A DNA stretch of 45,848 nucleotides from a virus, in IMG/VR virus record IMGVR_UViG_3300030109_002631, positions 1 through 45,848 of that record; one strand, 5' to 3'. The notes under the pieces were generated by a model. That model searched no databases. It was not told the origin of the DNA and saw only the letters and a program-made list of their open reading frames with translations. This document shows positions 9,814 to 18,797 of the stretch, in pieces. How positions within the stretch are numbered: position 1 is the first letter of the stretch; each line of letters begins with the position of its first letter. Position numbers and translations under genes: made by a program.

Positions 9814-12800
9814 TTACCTTCCCATGCCTCGTGCCTTTTTATACGGGTTTATTCCGATTTGAGTTCTATTGCTGGACATGTTACCAACAACCAATTCACT
9901 CACCTGCATTGATTGAGCACCCTGCATAGGTGCGCCCTTCTCAAGGCCACGTGCTAATATATCTTCCGTTCTTCTATTATTTAAAACTTGCCCCGATTGG
10001 TTAGGAACAAACAGCTCTGGGCCACGTTCTCCCACTAAATATGGACCTCTTTGACCTAAAGTACCACCAGATTGCATACCTGTAACGTAACCACCCGTAG
10101 CAAGTCCCGGTATTAAACCTACGACATCTTTAGCAGCTTCTGCTGCACTCTTTAAGATATTAATTTTATCAACTAACTTAACTATTCTATCCACAGTATC
10201 CGTTACAAACCCTGCTATTGTTGCTTTGAGGTCGTGGAAACCTTGGCTAATACTAATTCTACCTATTATCATCTCGTAAATAGTATGAAGTACATCGAAT
10301 ATACTTCCGAATAAATCTTTAACAATACCGAAAACTGTTTGGAAGACTGCTATTGGGAAACTTATAGGGAATAATAGTATATCTTTTAATAATTGAATAA
10401 ATGATTCAGGTATCATACCTACAATAGTAGCTCCTATTTCTTTAATCTTATCAACTAATGCTGCAACAGCAAATGCCAGTACAGCACCAAGTGCCATGAA
10501 CTCATTACCAAACTTGTAAATAAATGGGAAAATATAATCTTCATAAACTTCAGTTATTTTATCACCAATAGCTTGGAAAATACCTCTGAAACCATCAATC
10601 ACTATACCTATTACATCAAATTCTTTTTGAAGTATATACAAACCAGCTACAACAGCCATTATACCAAACAATAACCATCCTACTAGCGGAATAGCATAAA
10701 TACCAGAAGTTAAAGCCCATGTAGCTGCTGTCATAGTATACATCACAGTTTGATAAATAATACCTACTGAGGCGAAAGCTAAGAAGGTAATTGTAGAGAA
10801 TGATGTTACTGCCACTAATGCACTTTTTGCCAGCCATAATGCCCATGTTGCGATTGTTGAAGCCGCTGTTACTAAAGCATCGTATATCTTAGTTGCAGTA
10901 TTTGTAATCATCGTACCTATTTCAGTTAGCGTGACTCCTATGTTTGTAATCTTCAAAGCTATACTTTCTGCTAAAGTTAAATTCTGACCTTGAGAAATAG
11001 CTAAGTTAGCTTCTGAGGTCAAAGTTGCAATACCTTGAGTATATATCTCCATTACTGTTAGTGTTATTAAACTATAACCAGCTGCTATTCTTGAATAAAT
11101 TGTAGATAATGATAAATTATCAACCATCCATTTTCGCGTTGTAGTTAATATACTGGTGTTGACGACAGCTTGCTCTGTTATCTCAACTCCCATTTTTTCA
11201 GCTATAGCTGCTGTTTGCAATTTTGTAGCTACTGCTGCATGAGTTTGAGCTATAGCGTTAGCAGTCTGTAATACACTTGTAATAGGTAGTATTTTACTCA
11301 ACATATGTAAGTATAAAATAAACTTAGTTCCTTCTGGTCCTATTAAAGTTAAAAAGTCTAAGATTATTTTGAGTGGAATAGCATATAATTTTAATAATTC
11401 TAAATTGAGACTTCCTGCTTCAGTCATATCTCTTATAATTGTAGTAGCCTGTGTCATTAACTCTACTAACATGTAGATACCTTTGACTGCTACATCTTGT
11501 ACTTGCTGACCGAACGCAGTTAAAACATAACCAGTCTCAGTTTGTACTACAAGTAAGTCTGAGAGAGACTCAACAGCCACAACAACAGCTTCGTGGAAAG
11601 CATTCATGAATTGTGTTCCTTCATAATTAGCATCTCTCATAAAGAATATCATTTCAACATTGTTTTTCAATATTTGTATTTGTGAACGCATCGATTCGTT
11701 CTGGATTCTAACCATCTCATCTAACTCTCCACCAGCATTCCTACTGTCTTCGACAGCTTGAGTGAATTCATCAGACGCTTGAACTAAGTGGATAAACGCA
11801 GTTGCACCACGCACATTCAAGTCTTGAATCAAAGCCGTTAATAGCTCTGTATTGTTTACAGTATCTTCTCCTACTACCGCAGCAAAGTCAGCTGCTATCT
11901 CAGTTAACTGCTTCATACTACCATCAGCATTAAGGATATCTATTCCCATTTGTCTAAAGGCTGTGCTATTGTCCTCAGCTCCTTCAGCAAACTCTGCTAA
12001 CGCTTGTCTCAGACCACGCCCTGCAATACCTGCCTCCAAAGCTCTATTAGTCAAGACCTGTAAAGACCCTAGTAATTGGTCTATACTTTGCCCTGTGCTA
12101 GTAAAGAAAGGTAGAGCAAATTTAACAGCGCTTGATAAATCTTCATACTCTATAAGAGATTTCTGTATAGCATGCGCAAACTTATCTGTTACTTCCGCAG
12201 CCCTATTTGCTTCCATTTCGAAACCGAATAAAGTCTGAGTCGTTAACTTAGCGATTGTATTGTGGTCACCCTGAACAGCCATAGATAACTTGAGCGTTTC
12301 TGGTAAAATCTGCATTGACTCATCAGCGCTTAAACCAGCCGATGCTAACTGATAAAGACCAGTGGCACCGTTCTGCATGCTGAGACCGAACTGTTGTCCG
12401 AACTGAGTAATAACATTAGACGTCTCAAATAGTTCGTCTCTTGTTACATTAAACACAGAATTTGCATTGAGTAACTCTGCTTCGAAATCGATTAATGCAG
12501 AAGTTGCTTGATTGAGCTCATAATAAAATCCAGTAAGAATTGAAACAGATTCACGCACTGCATCGTTAAAGCCCTGTTTGACAGTAAAAGATAAATTGTG
12601 TAAATTTTGAGCTACTTCAACTGATGCACTGGATAACTCTTTTTGAGCTTGTTCATAATCAAAAGTAGCCCTACGAGCATCTCTTTTAGCATCAGCATCT
12701 GCTACCGTAGCTTCTTTTACCTCATTCATAGCTACAGATAATTTACCTCTTGTAAATGTAGCTAAATCACCTAAACCTTTTTTCAAGTCTTGTGCTGCGG

Positions 12801-13491
12801 CTAAGTTCATTTCTTTACCTGCTACCGAAGCTTCAGCAGTTTCGATTTCCTTCCGTAGAGTTGCTACATCCGCTTCAATCTTATCCTTAGCATCACCCTT
12901 AGCACCTTGGGCTGCCGCTTCAGAAGCATCTAACTCGGCCTTTTTCGCATCTATCAATTCCATGGTAGCACCTATACTTGCTTCAGCGTCAGCTACAGCA
13001 GTTTTTGCAAAATCATGAGCTGCTTTGTGTTCAGCAGCAGACATTTGACCCCAGTTACGAACCATCTGCTCAGCTCTCTGAGCTTGATTCATTGTTTCTG
13101 TAATACCAGCGGTTAGTTTACCACCAACATCAGGGTCTAACTGTTCTAAAGCTTTAAATGCTCCCCCTAATTCTTCTCCCTGTTGACCTAACTGACGACC
13201 AAACGCTTGATGTAAGGCTTGACCGTTCGCTAATGATTCAGCAAGTTGTGATTCAAGTATTTTATTAACATTTGCTTCAGCCGCTATGACTCTTTCACCC
13301 GCAGCTTTTGCTGCTTCTCCAGCAGCCGCTGCCCTGTCTTTCATTTGACCTAAAGCTACAGAATTAGTTGTATTATAAATAGCTTGGATACCTTTCGCGA
13401 GCAGACCACCTTGAGCTTGCATAGCCTTTGGGCTAGGAACTGCTAACCCTACCGCTACACGCGCTGCAAATATCTGCCCTGCGAAACCCAT
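9814..13491 (-). CDS. Tail tape measure protein (TP901-like)
   Basis: The protein is 1225 aa and sets tail length; it occupies the tail tube lumen and is ejected with DNA. Residues 1-300 are Ala/Glu/Lys-rich helical coiled coil. The central block (about 340-560, with AGLSADESMQILPETLKL and LEAGIAGRGLRQALAEFAEG) is typical of TP901-family tape measures. Several hydrophobic membrane-spanning stretches follow (for example WALTSGIYAIPLVGWLLFG). The C-terminus carries the characteristic LVGERGPELFVP motif in a Gly-rich context. AGGA lies 6 nt before ATG 13491. Its position directly after the chaperone pair and before the fibre genes is the usual tail order. Confidence 0.92.
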   Translation of the reverse strand: MGFAGQIFAARVAVGLAVPSPKAMQAQGGLLAKGIQAIYNTTNSVALGQMKDRAAAAGEAAKAAGERVIAAEANVNKILESQLAESLANGQALHQAFGRQLGQQGEELGGAFKALEQLDPDVGGKLTAGITETMNQAQRAEQMVRNWGQMSAAEHKAAHDFAKTAVADAEASIGATMELIDAKKAELDASEAAAQGAKGDAKDKIEADVATLRKEIETAEASVAGKEMNLAAAQDLKKGLGDLATFTRGKLSVAMNEVKEATVADADAKRDARRATFDYEQAQKELSSASVEVAQNLHNLSFTVKQGFNDAVRESVSILTGFYYELNQATSALIDFEAELLNANSVFNVTRDELFETSNVITQFGQQFGLSMQNGATGLYQLASAGLSADESMQILPETLKLSMAVQGDHNTIAKLTTQTLFGFEMEANRAAEVTDKFAHAIQKSLIEYEDLSSAVKFALPFFTSTGQSIDQLLGSLQVLTNRALEAGIAGRGLRQALAEFAEGAEDNSTAFRQMGIDILNADGSMKQLTEIAADFAAVVGEDTVNNTELLTALIQDLNVRGATAFIHLVQASDEFTQAVEDSRNAGGELDEMVRIQNESMRSQIQILKNNVEMIFFMRDANYEGTQFMNAFHEAVVVAVESLSDLLVVQTETGYVLTAFGQQVQDVAVKGIYMLVELMTQATTIIRDMTEAGSLNLELLKLYAIPLKIILDFLTLIGPEGTKFILYLHMLSKILPITSVLQTANAIAQTHAAVATKLQTAAIAEKMGVEITEQAVVNTSILTTTRKWMVDNLSLSTIYSRIAAGYSLITLTVMEIYTQGIATLTSEANLAISQGQNLTLAESIALKITNIGVTLTEIGTMITNTATKIYDALVTAASTIATWALWLAKSALVAVTSFSTITFLAFASVGIIYQTVMYTMTAATWALTSGIYAIPLVGWLLFGIMAVVAGLYILQKEFDVIGIVIDGFRGIFQAIGDKITEVYEDYIFPFIYKFGNEFMALGAVLAFAVAALVDKIKEIGATIVGMIPESFIQLLKDILLFPISFPIAVFQTVFGIVKDLFGSIFDVLHTIYEMIIGRISISQGFHDLKATIAGFVTDTVDRIVKLVDKINILKSAAEAAKDVVGLIPGLATGGYVTGMQSGGTLGQRGPYLVGERGPELFVPNQSGQVLNNRRTEDILARGLEKGAPMQGAQSMQVSELVVGNMSSNRTQIGINPYKKARGMGR

Positions 13492-13493
13492 AT

Positions 13494-13790
13494 TTATCCT
13501 GTTATATCTCCGAAACTTACGCTTCGCTTCTTACCAACCATTTCTTCATATTTAGCTCGTTTCTCCATGTACTTATTGTAACTACTTCGAATTGCTGGCT
13601 TGTTTTTAGCCATAGAGCTAACATCATTCGCATCATAACCATCCATAGAATGAAAATCATCGTACTCGTGCATGGCTGCAAGTAAACCTTCTAATTCCAT
13701 TCGAGATGTTCCTTTAATTTCTTCCCAACTCATCCCCAATCCCTTCATTAAGGGAATGTAGACAAGGACCGCATCAGGCGATTCCGTCAT
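13494..13790 (-). CDS. Tail assembly chaperone, downstream (T-like) part
   Basis: This 98-aa ORF starts at ATG 13790, which overlaps the stop of the upstream ORF as TGATG. It is acidic and helical (MTESPDAVLVYIPLMKGLG, then NKPAIRSSYNKYMEKRAKYEEM). It lies between the tail tube and tape measure genes, where long-tailed viruses keep the gpG/gpGT chaperone pair. It has no good Shine-Dalgarno sequence, and it lies in the -1 frame relative to the upstream ORF, just past a slippery heptamer. It may be made mainly as the C-terminal part of a 223-aa frameshift product. Confidence 0.65.
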   Translation of the reverse strand: MTESPDAVLVYIPLMKGLGMSWEEIKGTSRMELEGLLAAMHEYDDFHSMDGYDANDVSSMAKNKPAIRSSYNKYMEKRAKYEEMVGKKRSVSFGDITG

Positions 13791-14167
13791 CAGATTGTAA
13801 AATTTTCTTTCACAGCTCCTTCGACACCCATTATCTTATTGGCTATTTGATATCTTAGGGTAGTAGGTAATCCCAACCAATGTTCCTTGGTTAGACATGG
13901 TCCCTCTGGGTTTTTTTCATTTGCTTTTTCTATCATTTTTAAACATCGCTGTGAACCCAATTCCTGATACATCGCCATTTTATCATCTTCGGATGTATTA
14001 GGGCCTAGATTTTTAAACTTAGGTTCTTCTGCTTCTGTTAATTCACAAAATTGAAATTTCACTAACTTTCCACGATATTCCAATTCTTCTTCTTGCACTT
14101 CATCAGTAAGTGCTATTAGGTCATCCATTGACCAAACTTCTTCTTCTATAACTTCGTTTTCTGTCAT
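13790..14167 (-). CDS. Tail assembly chaperone, upstream (G-like) part
   Basis: The product is 125 aa, acidic and helical, with AAGGAG 8 nt before ATG 14167. It contains LEYRGKLVKFQFCELTEAEE and ends KENFTI. In long-tailed viruses such a small protein upstream of the tape measure gene coats the tape measure during tail assembly and is also made as a frameshift fusion. Here the last codons are GAA AAT TTT ACA ATC TGA, which contain the heptamer A-AAT-TTT at 13799-13805. A -1 shift enters exactly the frame of the next ORF. Confidence 0.68.
   Translation of the reverse strand: MTENEVIEEEVWSMDDLIALTDEVQEEELEYRGKLVKFQFCELTEAEEPKFKNLGPNTSEDDKMAMYQELGSQRCLKMIEKANEKNPEGPCLTKEHWLGLPTTLRYQIANKIMGVEGAVKENFTI
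13799..13805 (-). promoter_or_regulatory. Candidate -1 ribosomal frameshift site (A AAU UUU)
   Basis: On the minus strand the heptamer AAATTTT is in the X_XXY_YYZ phase of the upstream chaperone ORF (GAA AAT TTT ACA ATC TGA). Slipping back one base joins residue 122 or so to the downstream ORF, passing through TAC AAT CTG and then its ATG. Tail chaperone genes of many dsDNA tailed phages use this arrangement. Confidence 0.6.
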
Positions 14168-14188
14168 TTTTTTCTCCTTAAAGAAGGA

Positions 14189-14203
14189 GGGGCTTCAAGC
14201 CCC
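14189..14203 (-). terminator. Hairpin downstream of tail tube genes
   Basis: GGGGC-TTCAA-GCCCC is a perfect inverted repeat (14189-14203) in the gap after the second tail tube gene and before the chaperone gene. The following minus-strand sequence includes TTAAGGAG and an A-rich run leading to ATG 14167. It may attenuate transcription so that tail tube is made in excess over the chaperone and tape measure. Confidence 0.5.
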
Positions 14204-14213
14204 TATGTCTTCC

Positions 14214-14843
14214 TTAAATGTTTGCGCTTGTGGTTGCACCAGTAATATCAGCTGAAGCTCCAGTTGTAACAAGTGGACTTACGTATGACATAAATTCAAT
14301 TGTTTCTTCTTGAGTCCCATCAGCGTTAATAGAAACTGTGTGAGCCTGAACGCAGTTGTTAGGGATAGTAAAAACTTCACTACCACTTTTCAAAACTACA
14401 TGTATTCGATATCCGTAAGAAATATTACTGCTGACTTTTTGTAAGCTAGGCATTGTAAGCCCGTCTGACAAACTGTCGCCTACAGATGAACCAGATACTC
14501 CGTATCTTGCTCCGCTGTATATTGATTCCATAACGTTATCGTTCTTTTTCTTCGTTAAGGTCACAGTAGTTTCTTTCTTAATCTCGGCTTTGGTTGTAGA
14601 ACGAATACCAAAATAGGTAATGTCTTCATCCACGGCTCCGATTGAAACATCTACTCCTGTTACATCTGAGGACCTGTTTCCTGAAGTACCACTGTTAAGT
14701 GGAAGGAAAGCAAGTGAATCGCCTGAACCAGACGTTAATGCTAATGCACCATTCGCTGTAACATAAATTCCTGTTGCTGAAGCTCCTGAAGGTGCTTCTG
14801 TTGTGACATATACTTCTACGTCTCTTCCTAAAAAGTAAACCAT
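14214..14843 (-). CDS. Tail tube protein paralogue 2
   Basis: The protein is 209 aa and begins MVYFLGRDVEVYV, nearly identical to the start of the neighbouring 238-aa protein. Both share blocks such as TGVDVSIGAVDEDITYFG, KAEIKKETTVTLT and YGYRIHVVLKSGS. The order tube, chaperone pair, tape measure marks these as major tail proteins, which stack as hexamer rings around the tape measure. The start codon overlaps the preceding stop as TGATG. The similarity indicates a tandem duplication. Confidence 0.7.
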   Translation of the reverse strand: MVYFLGRDVEVYVTTEAPSGASATGIYVTANGALALTSGSGDSLAFLPLNSGTSGNRSSDVTGVDVSIGAVDEDITYFGIRSTTKAEIKKETTVTLTKKKNDNVMESIYSGARYGVSGSSVGDSLSDGLTMPSLQKVSSNISYGYRIHVVLKSGSEVFTIPNNCVQAHTVSINADGTQEETIEFMSYVSPLVTTGASADITGATTSANI

Positions 14844-15559
14844 CAGTAACCTGCCTGTGTTGTGAGAGTGTTGTTAATATTATTACCAATGCTGTGTAAT
14901 ACACTTTGATTGGTTGTAAATTCTAAACTTTCTTCCGTAACACCATCTGCATTAAGTGATACGGTATAACTTGTAACTGCACAATTTGGTATCGATAGTG
15001 TTGCAGTTGTTCCATCGGTTGCTGAACCTGATTTCAACTGAACATGTATACGATAACCATAACATACATTTGTAGTTCCACTAACTATAATATCTCTGGG
15101 ATTAGCCAGTCCAGCACCTAAGTATGGAGCAGTAGCTGAACCTGTTTTATCAAGTCCCCATCTTGCACCAAAAGCTTGGTCTGCACTGAAATTCTCCAAA
15201 GAAGTGTTGTTAGTAGGACCATTAAATATAGTGCCCCATACATCATCTTTCTTCTTGTGGGTGAGTGTCACTGTTATCTCTTTCTTTTGTTCGACTTTCG
15301 CCGTACCTTTTTGACCGATATAAGTGATATCCTCATCCATAGCGCCAACGCTAATATCTACGCCTGTCAAATCTTGTACTATACCGTCTCCCCCACCGAA
15401 AGAAGCGAAAGTGCTTCCAGCCATATCGGCTGCGAATTTAATGTGGGTACCAGCTGCTCCTGAGACACATTTGTTAGAAGCTACGCTAACATTGTCCCCT
15501 GCGACATCTGATTCAGTACTGATTGCGACATTTACGTCTCGTCCTAGGAAATATACCAT
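14843..15559 (-). CDS. Tail tube protein paralogue 1
   Basis: The product is 238 aa (MVYFLGRDVNVAI...), with AAGGAG 9 nt before ATG 15559 and a TATA box about 75 nt upstream. It shares with its downstream neighbour the blocks LTGVDISVGAMDEDITYIG, KEITVTLTHKKKDD and CYGYRIHVQLKSGS. It carries an extra segment around residues 105-150 (NGPTNNTSLENFSADQ). Its own strong promoter and Shine-Dalgarno sequence suit a protein needed in many copies. It is most likely the principal tail tube subunit, while the second copy may be specialised. Confidence 0.72.
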   Translation of the reverse strand: MVYFLGRDVNVAISTESDVAGDNVSVASNKCVSGAAGTHIKFAADMAGSTFASFGGGDGIVQDLTGVDISVGAMDEDITYIGQKGTAKVEQKKEITVTLTHKKKDDVWGTIFNGPTNNTSLENFSADQAFGARWGLDKTGSATAPYLGAGLANPRDIIVSGTTNVCYGYRIHVQLKSGSATDGTTATLSIPNCAVTSYTVSLNADGVTEESLEFTTNQSVLHSIGNNINNTLTTQAGY

Positions 15560-15630
15560 TATTATTTTCTCCTTGTTTGTCTAGACATCATTCAAGACAT
15601 TCCACTCGTAGATTAATTTACCTCGACTTC

Positions 15631-15640
15631 GTATATAAAG
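15631..15640 (-). promoter_or_regulatory. Promoter of the tail operon
   Basis: On the minus strand the sequence reads AAAGCTTTATATAC, the same box that precedes other operons here. The predicted start, about 26 nt downstream (near 15608), leaves a leader of about 50 nt carrying the AAGGAG of the tail tube gene. Confidence 0.65.
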
Positions 15641-15649
15641 CTTTCCCTA

Positions 15650-17311
15650 TTATCTCTTATATTCGTTACCCCATTTGGCCACAAATTTATTTCTGGATAT
15701 TAAATAGGGGGATACTTGTAAACCTAAAGCATCTTTTTTAGTCATCCACTGACTTGGTCTTTCATTCCATATACCATGGTCACCAGCAGAAACTATTTCA
15801 GCTTGCTGACCCATGCGAGGCATGTTAGGTCGTATATCTAATCTGCTATTAGGGTTCTGTCCAGTTTTATATTGCCAAGCATCTCCTTCTCCTTTTATAG
15901 CAGCATTATGGAAAGCTATTTCCTTTCTTCTCCACTCTGCGTATAATGCGTCAGTTTCTTTAAATGCATTATTATACCATCTTTCAAACTTTCTTCTATT
16001 ATCTGGATTCTTAGCCCAGTTTTCAATCTGAGTGTGTAAAGATTTAGCTATTTGAGTTGTAGTCATTGTTTGAACTACTTCTGCAATTACTGCTGTACTG
16101 TCGTCTACCATTTCTCCAATGGCTACGTCTTGTACTCCTCCTATCGCAGCTATTCTACTTGCAGTTTGAACAGCTAAATTAGCCAAACCTACATCGTCTA
16201 AAAATTTAAACGTTACCGTATCTAATTTATGTCTACTGGCATATTGATTATATGCTGCTGCTAAACATAGAGCAGAAGTAGCTACTACTCCATCAGGGGC
16301 TACCTTTTTAAATGTAACAGAAGGTATAACACTTAGGGCTTTACCTTTTATATTTTTAGGAGTTAATGTTATGATTGCTGTATATCCAGAAGCACCAATA
16401 GGTTCTTGAAATACGAACATATTATGAGTGAATGTAGCATTAGGATTTCTAGCCATTAAATTACCAATACCAATAAAGTTAGCTAATACGTGTTTACCAA
16501 AACCTTCTAAAGACGTGGTTCCGAGGTTAGTAGTTACTTTACCTTCGTAGGCAGTGCCTTTGAATACATCTTTTACAACTCTGGTAGTTTTATCCATTTC
16601 ATAACCTATCTGTCCAAATTGGTCATTCATGTCTTGAATCTTATCTAATATCACTTGTTCTATCTCATTTAAGGTGCTATCATCTACCTGAACTACATTT
16701 GCAAATTCTCCAGTTAAATATTTAGAACGAGTACTATCTGTAACATCAAGAGCATAAGCACTAGTTTTAATAGCCTTTCCTACTTCCCCACCAGCTAACT
16801 CTCCCATCAACTCAACTGCCATCATACCTTCTAACGTAGTTTTTTGATGGTCTAATGCATTGGATACTCCTATATTCCCTAAATCTTGTAACACTTTAGA
16901 ACTCTGGAATTTCTTTTGTATATCTGGTGGCATTTGTTTCATAATCTCAAAGTTTTGTATTTCACCTTCTATGGCTGTAGCAGGAGGGTTACTAAAATCT
17001 TTACCTTTGTAATCTAACATATCAAATATTCGTTGAGCCATTACAATTGATTGTTCTTTAGTAGCAGGTAAGATACTTTGTTGTAAACTATTCCATCCCC
17101 TAAGTTTATCAAAGTAATTCTGAGCAAATTGATGATATGCTGCATCTCCTCCTTTATCCGCAGGAGTTAATTGAAATCCCTTTCCTGATTTACCTACTGC
17201 ATTTTGTAAAAGCATCTCAGTTTGTCGAACTGAGGGAAGATAGGGACTTGCTCCCACTGAAAGTGTTTTGAAGTGGTCTTGTATTAAAAAACGGGTTGTG
17301 TATGAAGCCAT
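15650..17311 (-). CDS. Unknown 553-aa virion-cluster protein
   Basis: I chose ATG 17311 (MASYTTRFLIQDHF), two bases after the upstream stop; an upstream in-frame ATG would overlap the preceding gene by 49 nt. The protein is mainly helical with mixed charge. It contains EGMMAVELMGELAGGEVGKA (about 165-185), a Val/Thr/Ile-rich beta part (GYTAIITLTPKNIKGKALS) and a basic, aromatic C-terminal part (KFERWYNNAFKETDALYAEW). I do not recognise the family. Its position between neck genes and the tail tube promoter suggests a structural or assembly role, for example a connector or sheath-like component, but nothing in the sequence settles this. Confidence 0.55.
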   Translation of the reverse strand: MASYTTRFLIQDHFKTLSVGASPYLPSVRQTEMLLQNAVGKSGKGFQLTPADKGGDAAYHQFAQNYFDKLRGWNSLQQSILPATKEQSIVMAQRIFDMLDYKGKDFSNPPATAIEGEIQNFEIMKQMPPDIQKKFQSSKVLQDLGNIGVSNALDHQKTTLEGMMAVELMGELAGGEVGKAIKTSAYALDVTDSTRSKYLTGEFANVVQVDDSTLNEIEQVILDKIQDMNDQFGQIGYEMDKTTRVVKDVFKGTAYEGKVTTNLGTTSLEGFGKHVLANFIGIGNLMARNPNATFTHNMFVFQEPIGASGYTAIITLTPKNIKGKALSVIPSVTFKKVAPDGVVATSALCLAAAYNQYASRHKLDTVTFKFLDDVGLANLAVQTASRIAAIGGVQDVAIGEMVDDSTAVIAEVVQTMTTTQIAKSLHTQIENWAKNPDNRRKFERWYNNAFKETDALYAEWRRKEIAFHNAAIKGEGDAWQYKTGQNPNSRLDIRPNMPRMGQQAEIVSAGDHGIWNERPSQWMTKKDALGLQVSPYLISRNKFVAKWGNEYKR

Positions 17312-17313
17312 CG

Positions 17314-17844
17314 CTATCTTTCGTTCTTGAAGACTATCACCATAGTGGCCATGGCTGCCCAAAGTTCCAATTCAGGATTATATCCTACATCTTGAAATCC
17401 ACTAAAGATGCGCTGAACAACCTCCGTATCTGTTGCAGCTTCACTACCTATAAAATCACAATCCATAATGACATTAGCGCAATTAATCATGAGATAATTA
17501 AGCAATCTTCTTTCTTTATAGGGCGCCCCACTAACCGTAATAGAGCTATCTCTATCTACAGCTATATGCACTCTAAAGCCTACTCCATATAGCTCTCCTT
17601 TCTTTTCAGAGCCACCATATGTAATATTCTGTCCCATAAATTCTTCTTGGATACCATTAGCAATCATCTCAGTTATTATACACGGATATTTTGTTTGGTC
17701 AGTTGTTGGGAATTGTCCGAACACTGTAACGTCCGTAGTATCCCATGCTGAACCAGAGCCTATTCCTGCTGTGGTATTATATGTTCCATCTCTTAGATTA
17801 TCTATGAGTTGTCTTTCTAAGTTATTAAGGTGGTCAGGTGCCAT
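17314..17844 (-). CDS. Tail completion/terminator-like protein
   Basis: The product is 176 aa (MAPDHLNNLERQLIDNL...). It has the size and layout of tail terminator proteins that cap the tail tube at the neck: an N-terminal helix, the strand phrase DQTKYPCIITEMI, then YGVGFRVHIAVDRDSSITV and a C-terminal helix followed by ELWAAMATMVIVFKNE. It lies after the connector and stopper genes, the normal gene order. GAGGACTA precedes ATG 17844 within the end of the upstream gene. Confidence 0.55.
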   Translation of the reverse strand: MAPDHLNNLERQLIDNLRDGTYNTTAGIGSGSAWDTTDVTVFGQFPTTDQTKYPCIITEMIANGIQEEFMGQNITYGGSEKKGELYGVGFRVHIAVDRDSSITVSGAPYKERRLLNYLMINCANVIMDCDFIGSEAATDTEVVQRIFSGFQDVGYNPELELWAAMATMVIVFKNER

Positions 17845-18797
17845 TAGTCCTCAGCCCTCCTACGTGCATCGTCCCGTCCTTTTGTTCTAACACAATTGAA
17901 GATAATATAACCATCAGTCATGTCTTTAAGGGAATGAACGTGCCATGAAACAGATTTGTAGAAATCTACTTCTTTAATTTGTACTGTGTTAGAAGTTGCA
18001 CCATATCCTGTATAATTAAGTTGAAATAAATTGATATTCTTTTCATAGTCATAAGTTCCTCCTACAGTAACTGCATAACGAGTTCCATCTCTATAAATAC
18101 TACTTGCTGTAGTGCCTGAAATAAATGGTAAATCTATAGTGAGCCAAGAACCACTTGGTATAGTTAAAGAGGTGGGTGTATATGTAAGTGTTTCAGGAGC
18201 TACATTAGTTGATGTTCCTGAAGTAAGTGTAAGTGTAAAATTAGTTTTAATTTTGAATCTTAATCTATCTGCTTCTAATACATTTTTAGATGTAGCAGTA
18301 TATCTTATATAACCATTTCCAGTTAGTGTATTGGTTATTGATTCTCCATCGCTAGTTATAGCACCAGCATCAGTAGACCAATTAGTTGTACCTGTAGTAG
18401 AAGGACTGAATACACTACGATAGTTCGTAATGAGTCTATCCCACCCTTCAATTTCATTAAAGTTAGTATTGTCGTCTTGGTCAAAATTAGAATATTTTTT
18501 GATAGTTTTTAGATTAGGAGTGTACACACGAGCTGCACCAATGATATTATTACCATATCTTTCTTGAGAATAATCTGCTGTTATAGCAGGTCTAATAATA
18601 GCTGGAAGGTCAGGTAATAAAATCTCAGGACTACCTACTGTCCCAGAAGGAACACCATAATCATCAGTTTTATAAATAGCTTGTCTGTGAAAGGTAACGT
18701 ATTGAGCTTGTTCGGTTCTATAACGAAGAGCACGAAAAACCCTATTCATATTAAGAGCTCCGGGCCGAACTCCTTGGTTACCAATCAAACCCGGCAT
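17844..18797 (-). CDS. Head-tail stopper-like neck protein with inserted beta domain
   Basis: The protein is 317 aa. The ends look like a small neck protein: FRALRYRTEQAQYVTFHRQA near the start and TDGYIIFNCVRTKGRDDARR at the end. Between about residues 130 and 275 sits a Thr/Ser-rich beta-sandwich-like block (NTLTGNGYIRYTATSKN, LTIDLPFISGTTA, TVQIKEVDFYKS) that resembles galactose-binding or carbohydrate-binding domains. GGAGG lies before ATG 18797. It is flanked by a connector-like gene upstream and a tail-terminator-like gene downstream, which supports a stopper role at the portal exit. Confidence 0.5.
   Translation of the reverse strand: MPGLIGNQGVRPGALNMNRVFRALRYRTEQAQYVTFHRQAIYKTDDYGVPSGTVGSPEILLPDLPAIIRPAITADYSQERYGNNIIGAARVYTPNLKTIKKYSNFDQDDNTNFNEIEGWDRLITNYRSVFSPSTTGTTNWSTDAGAITSDGESITNTLTGNGYIRYTATSKNVLEADRLRFKIKTNFTLTLTSGTSTNVAPETLTYTPTSLTIPSGSWLTIDLPFISGTTASSIYRDGTRYAVTVGGTYDYEKNINLFQLNYTGYGATSNTVQIKEVDFYKSVSWHVHSLKDMTDGYIIFNCVRTKGRDDARRRAED

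Noticed and set aside
15650-17362. Longer start for the 553-aa protein at 17362
   Set aside because: It would overlap the upstream gene by 49 nt, whereas ATG 17311 lies just 2 nt after that gene's stop.
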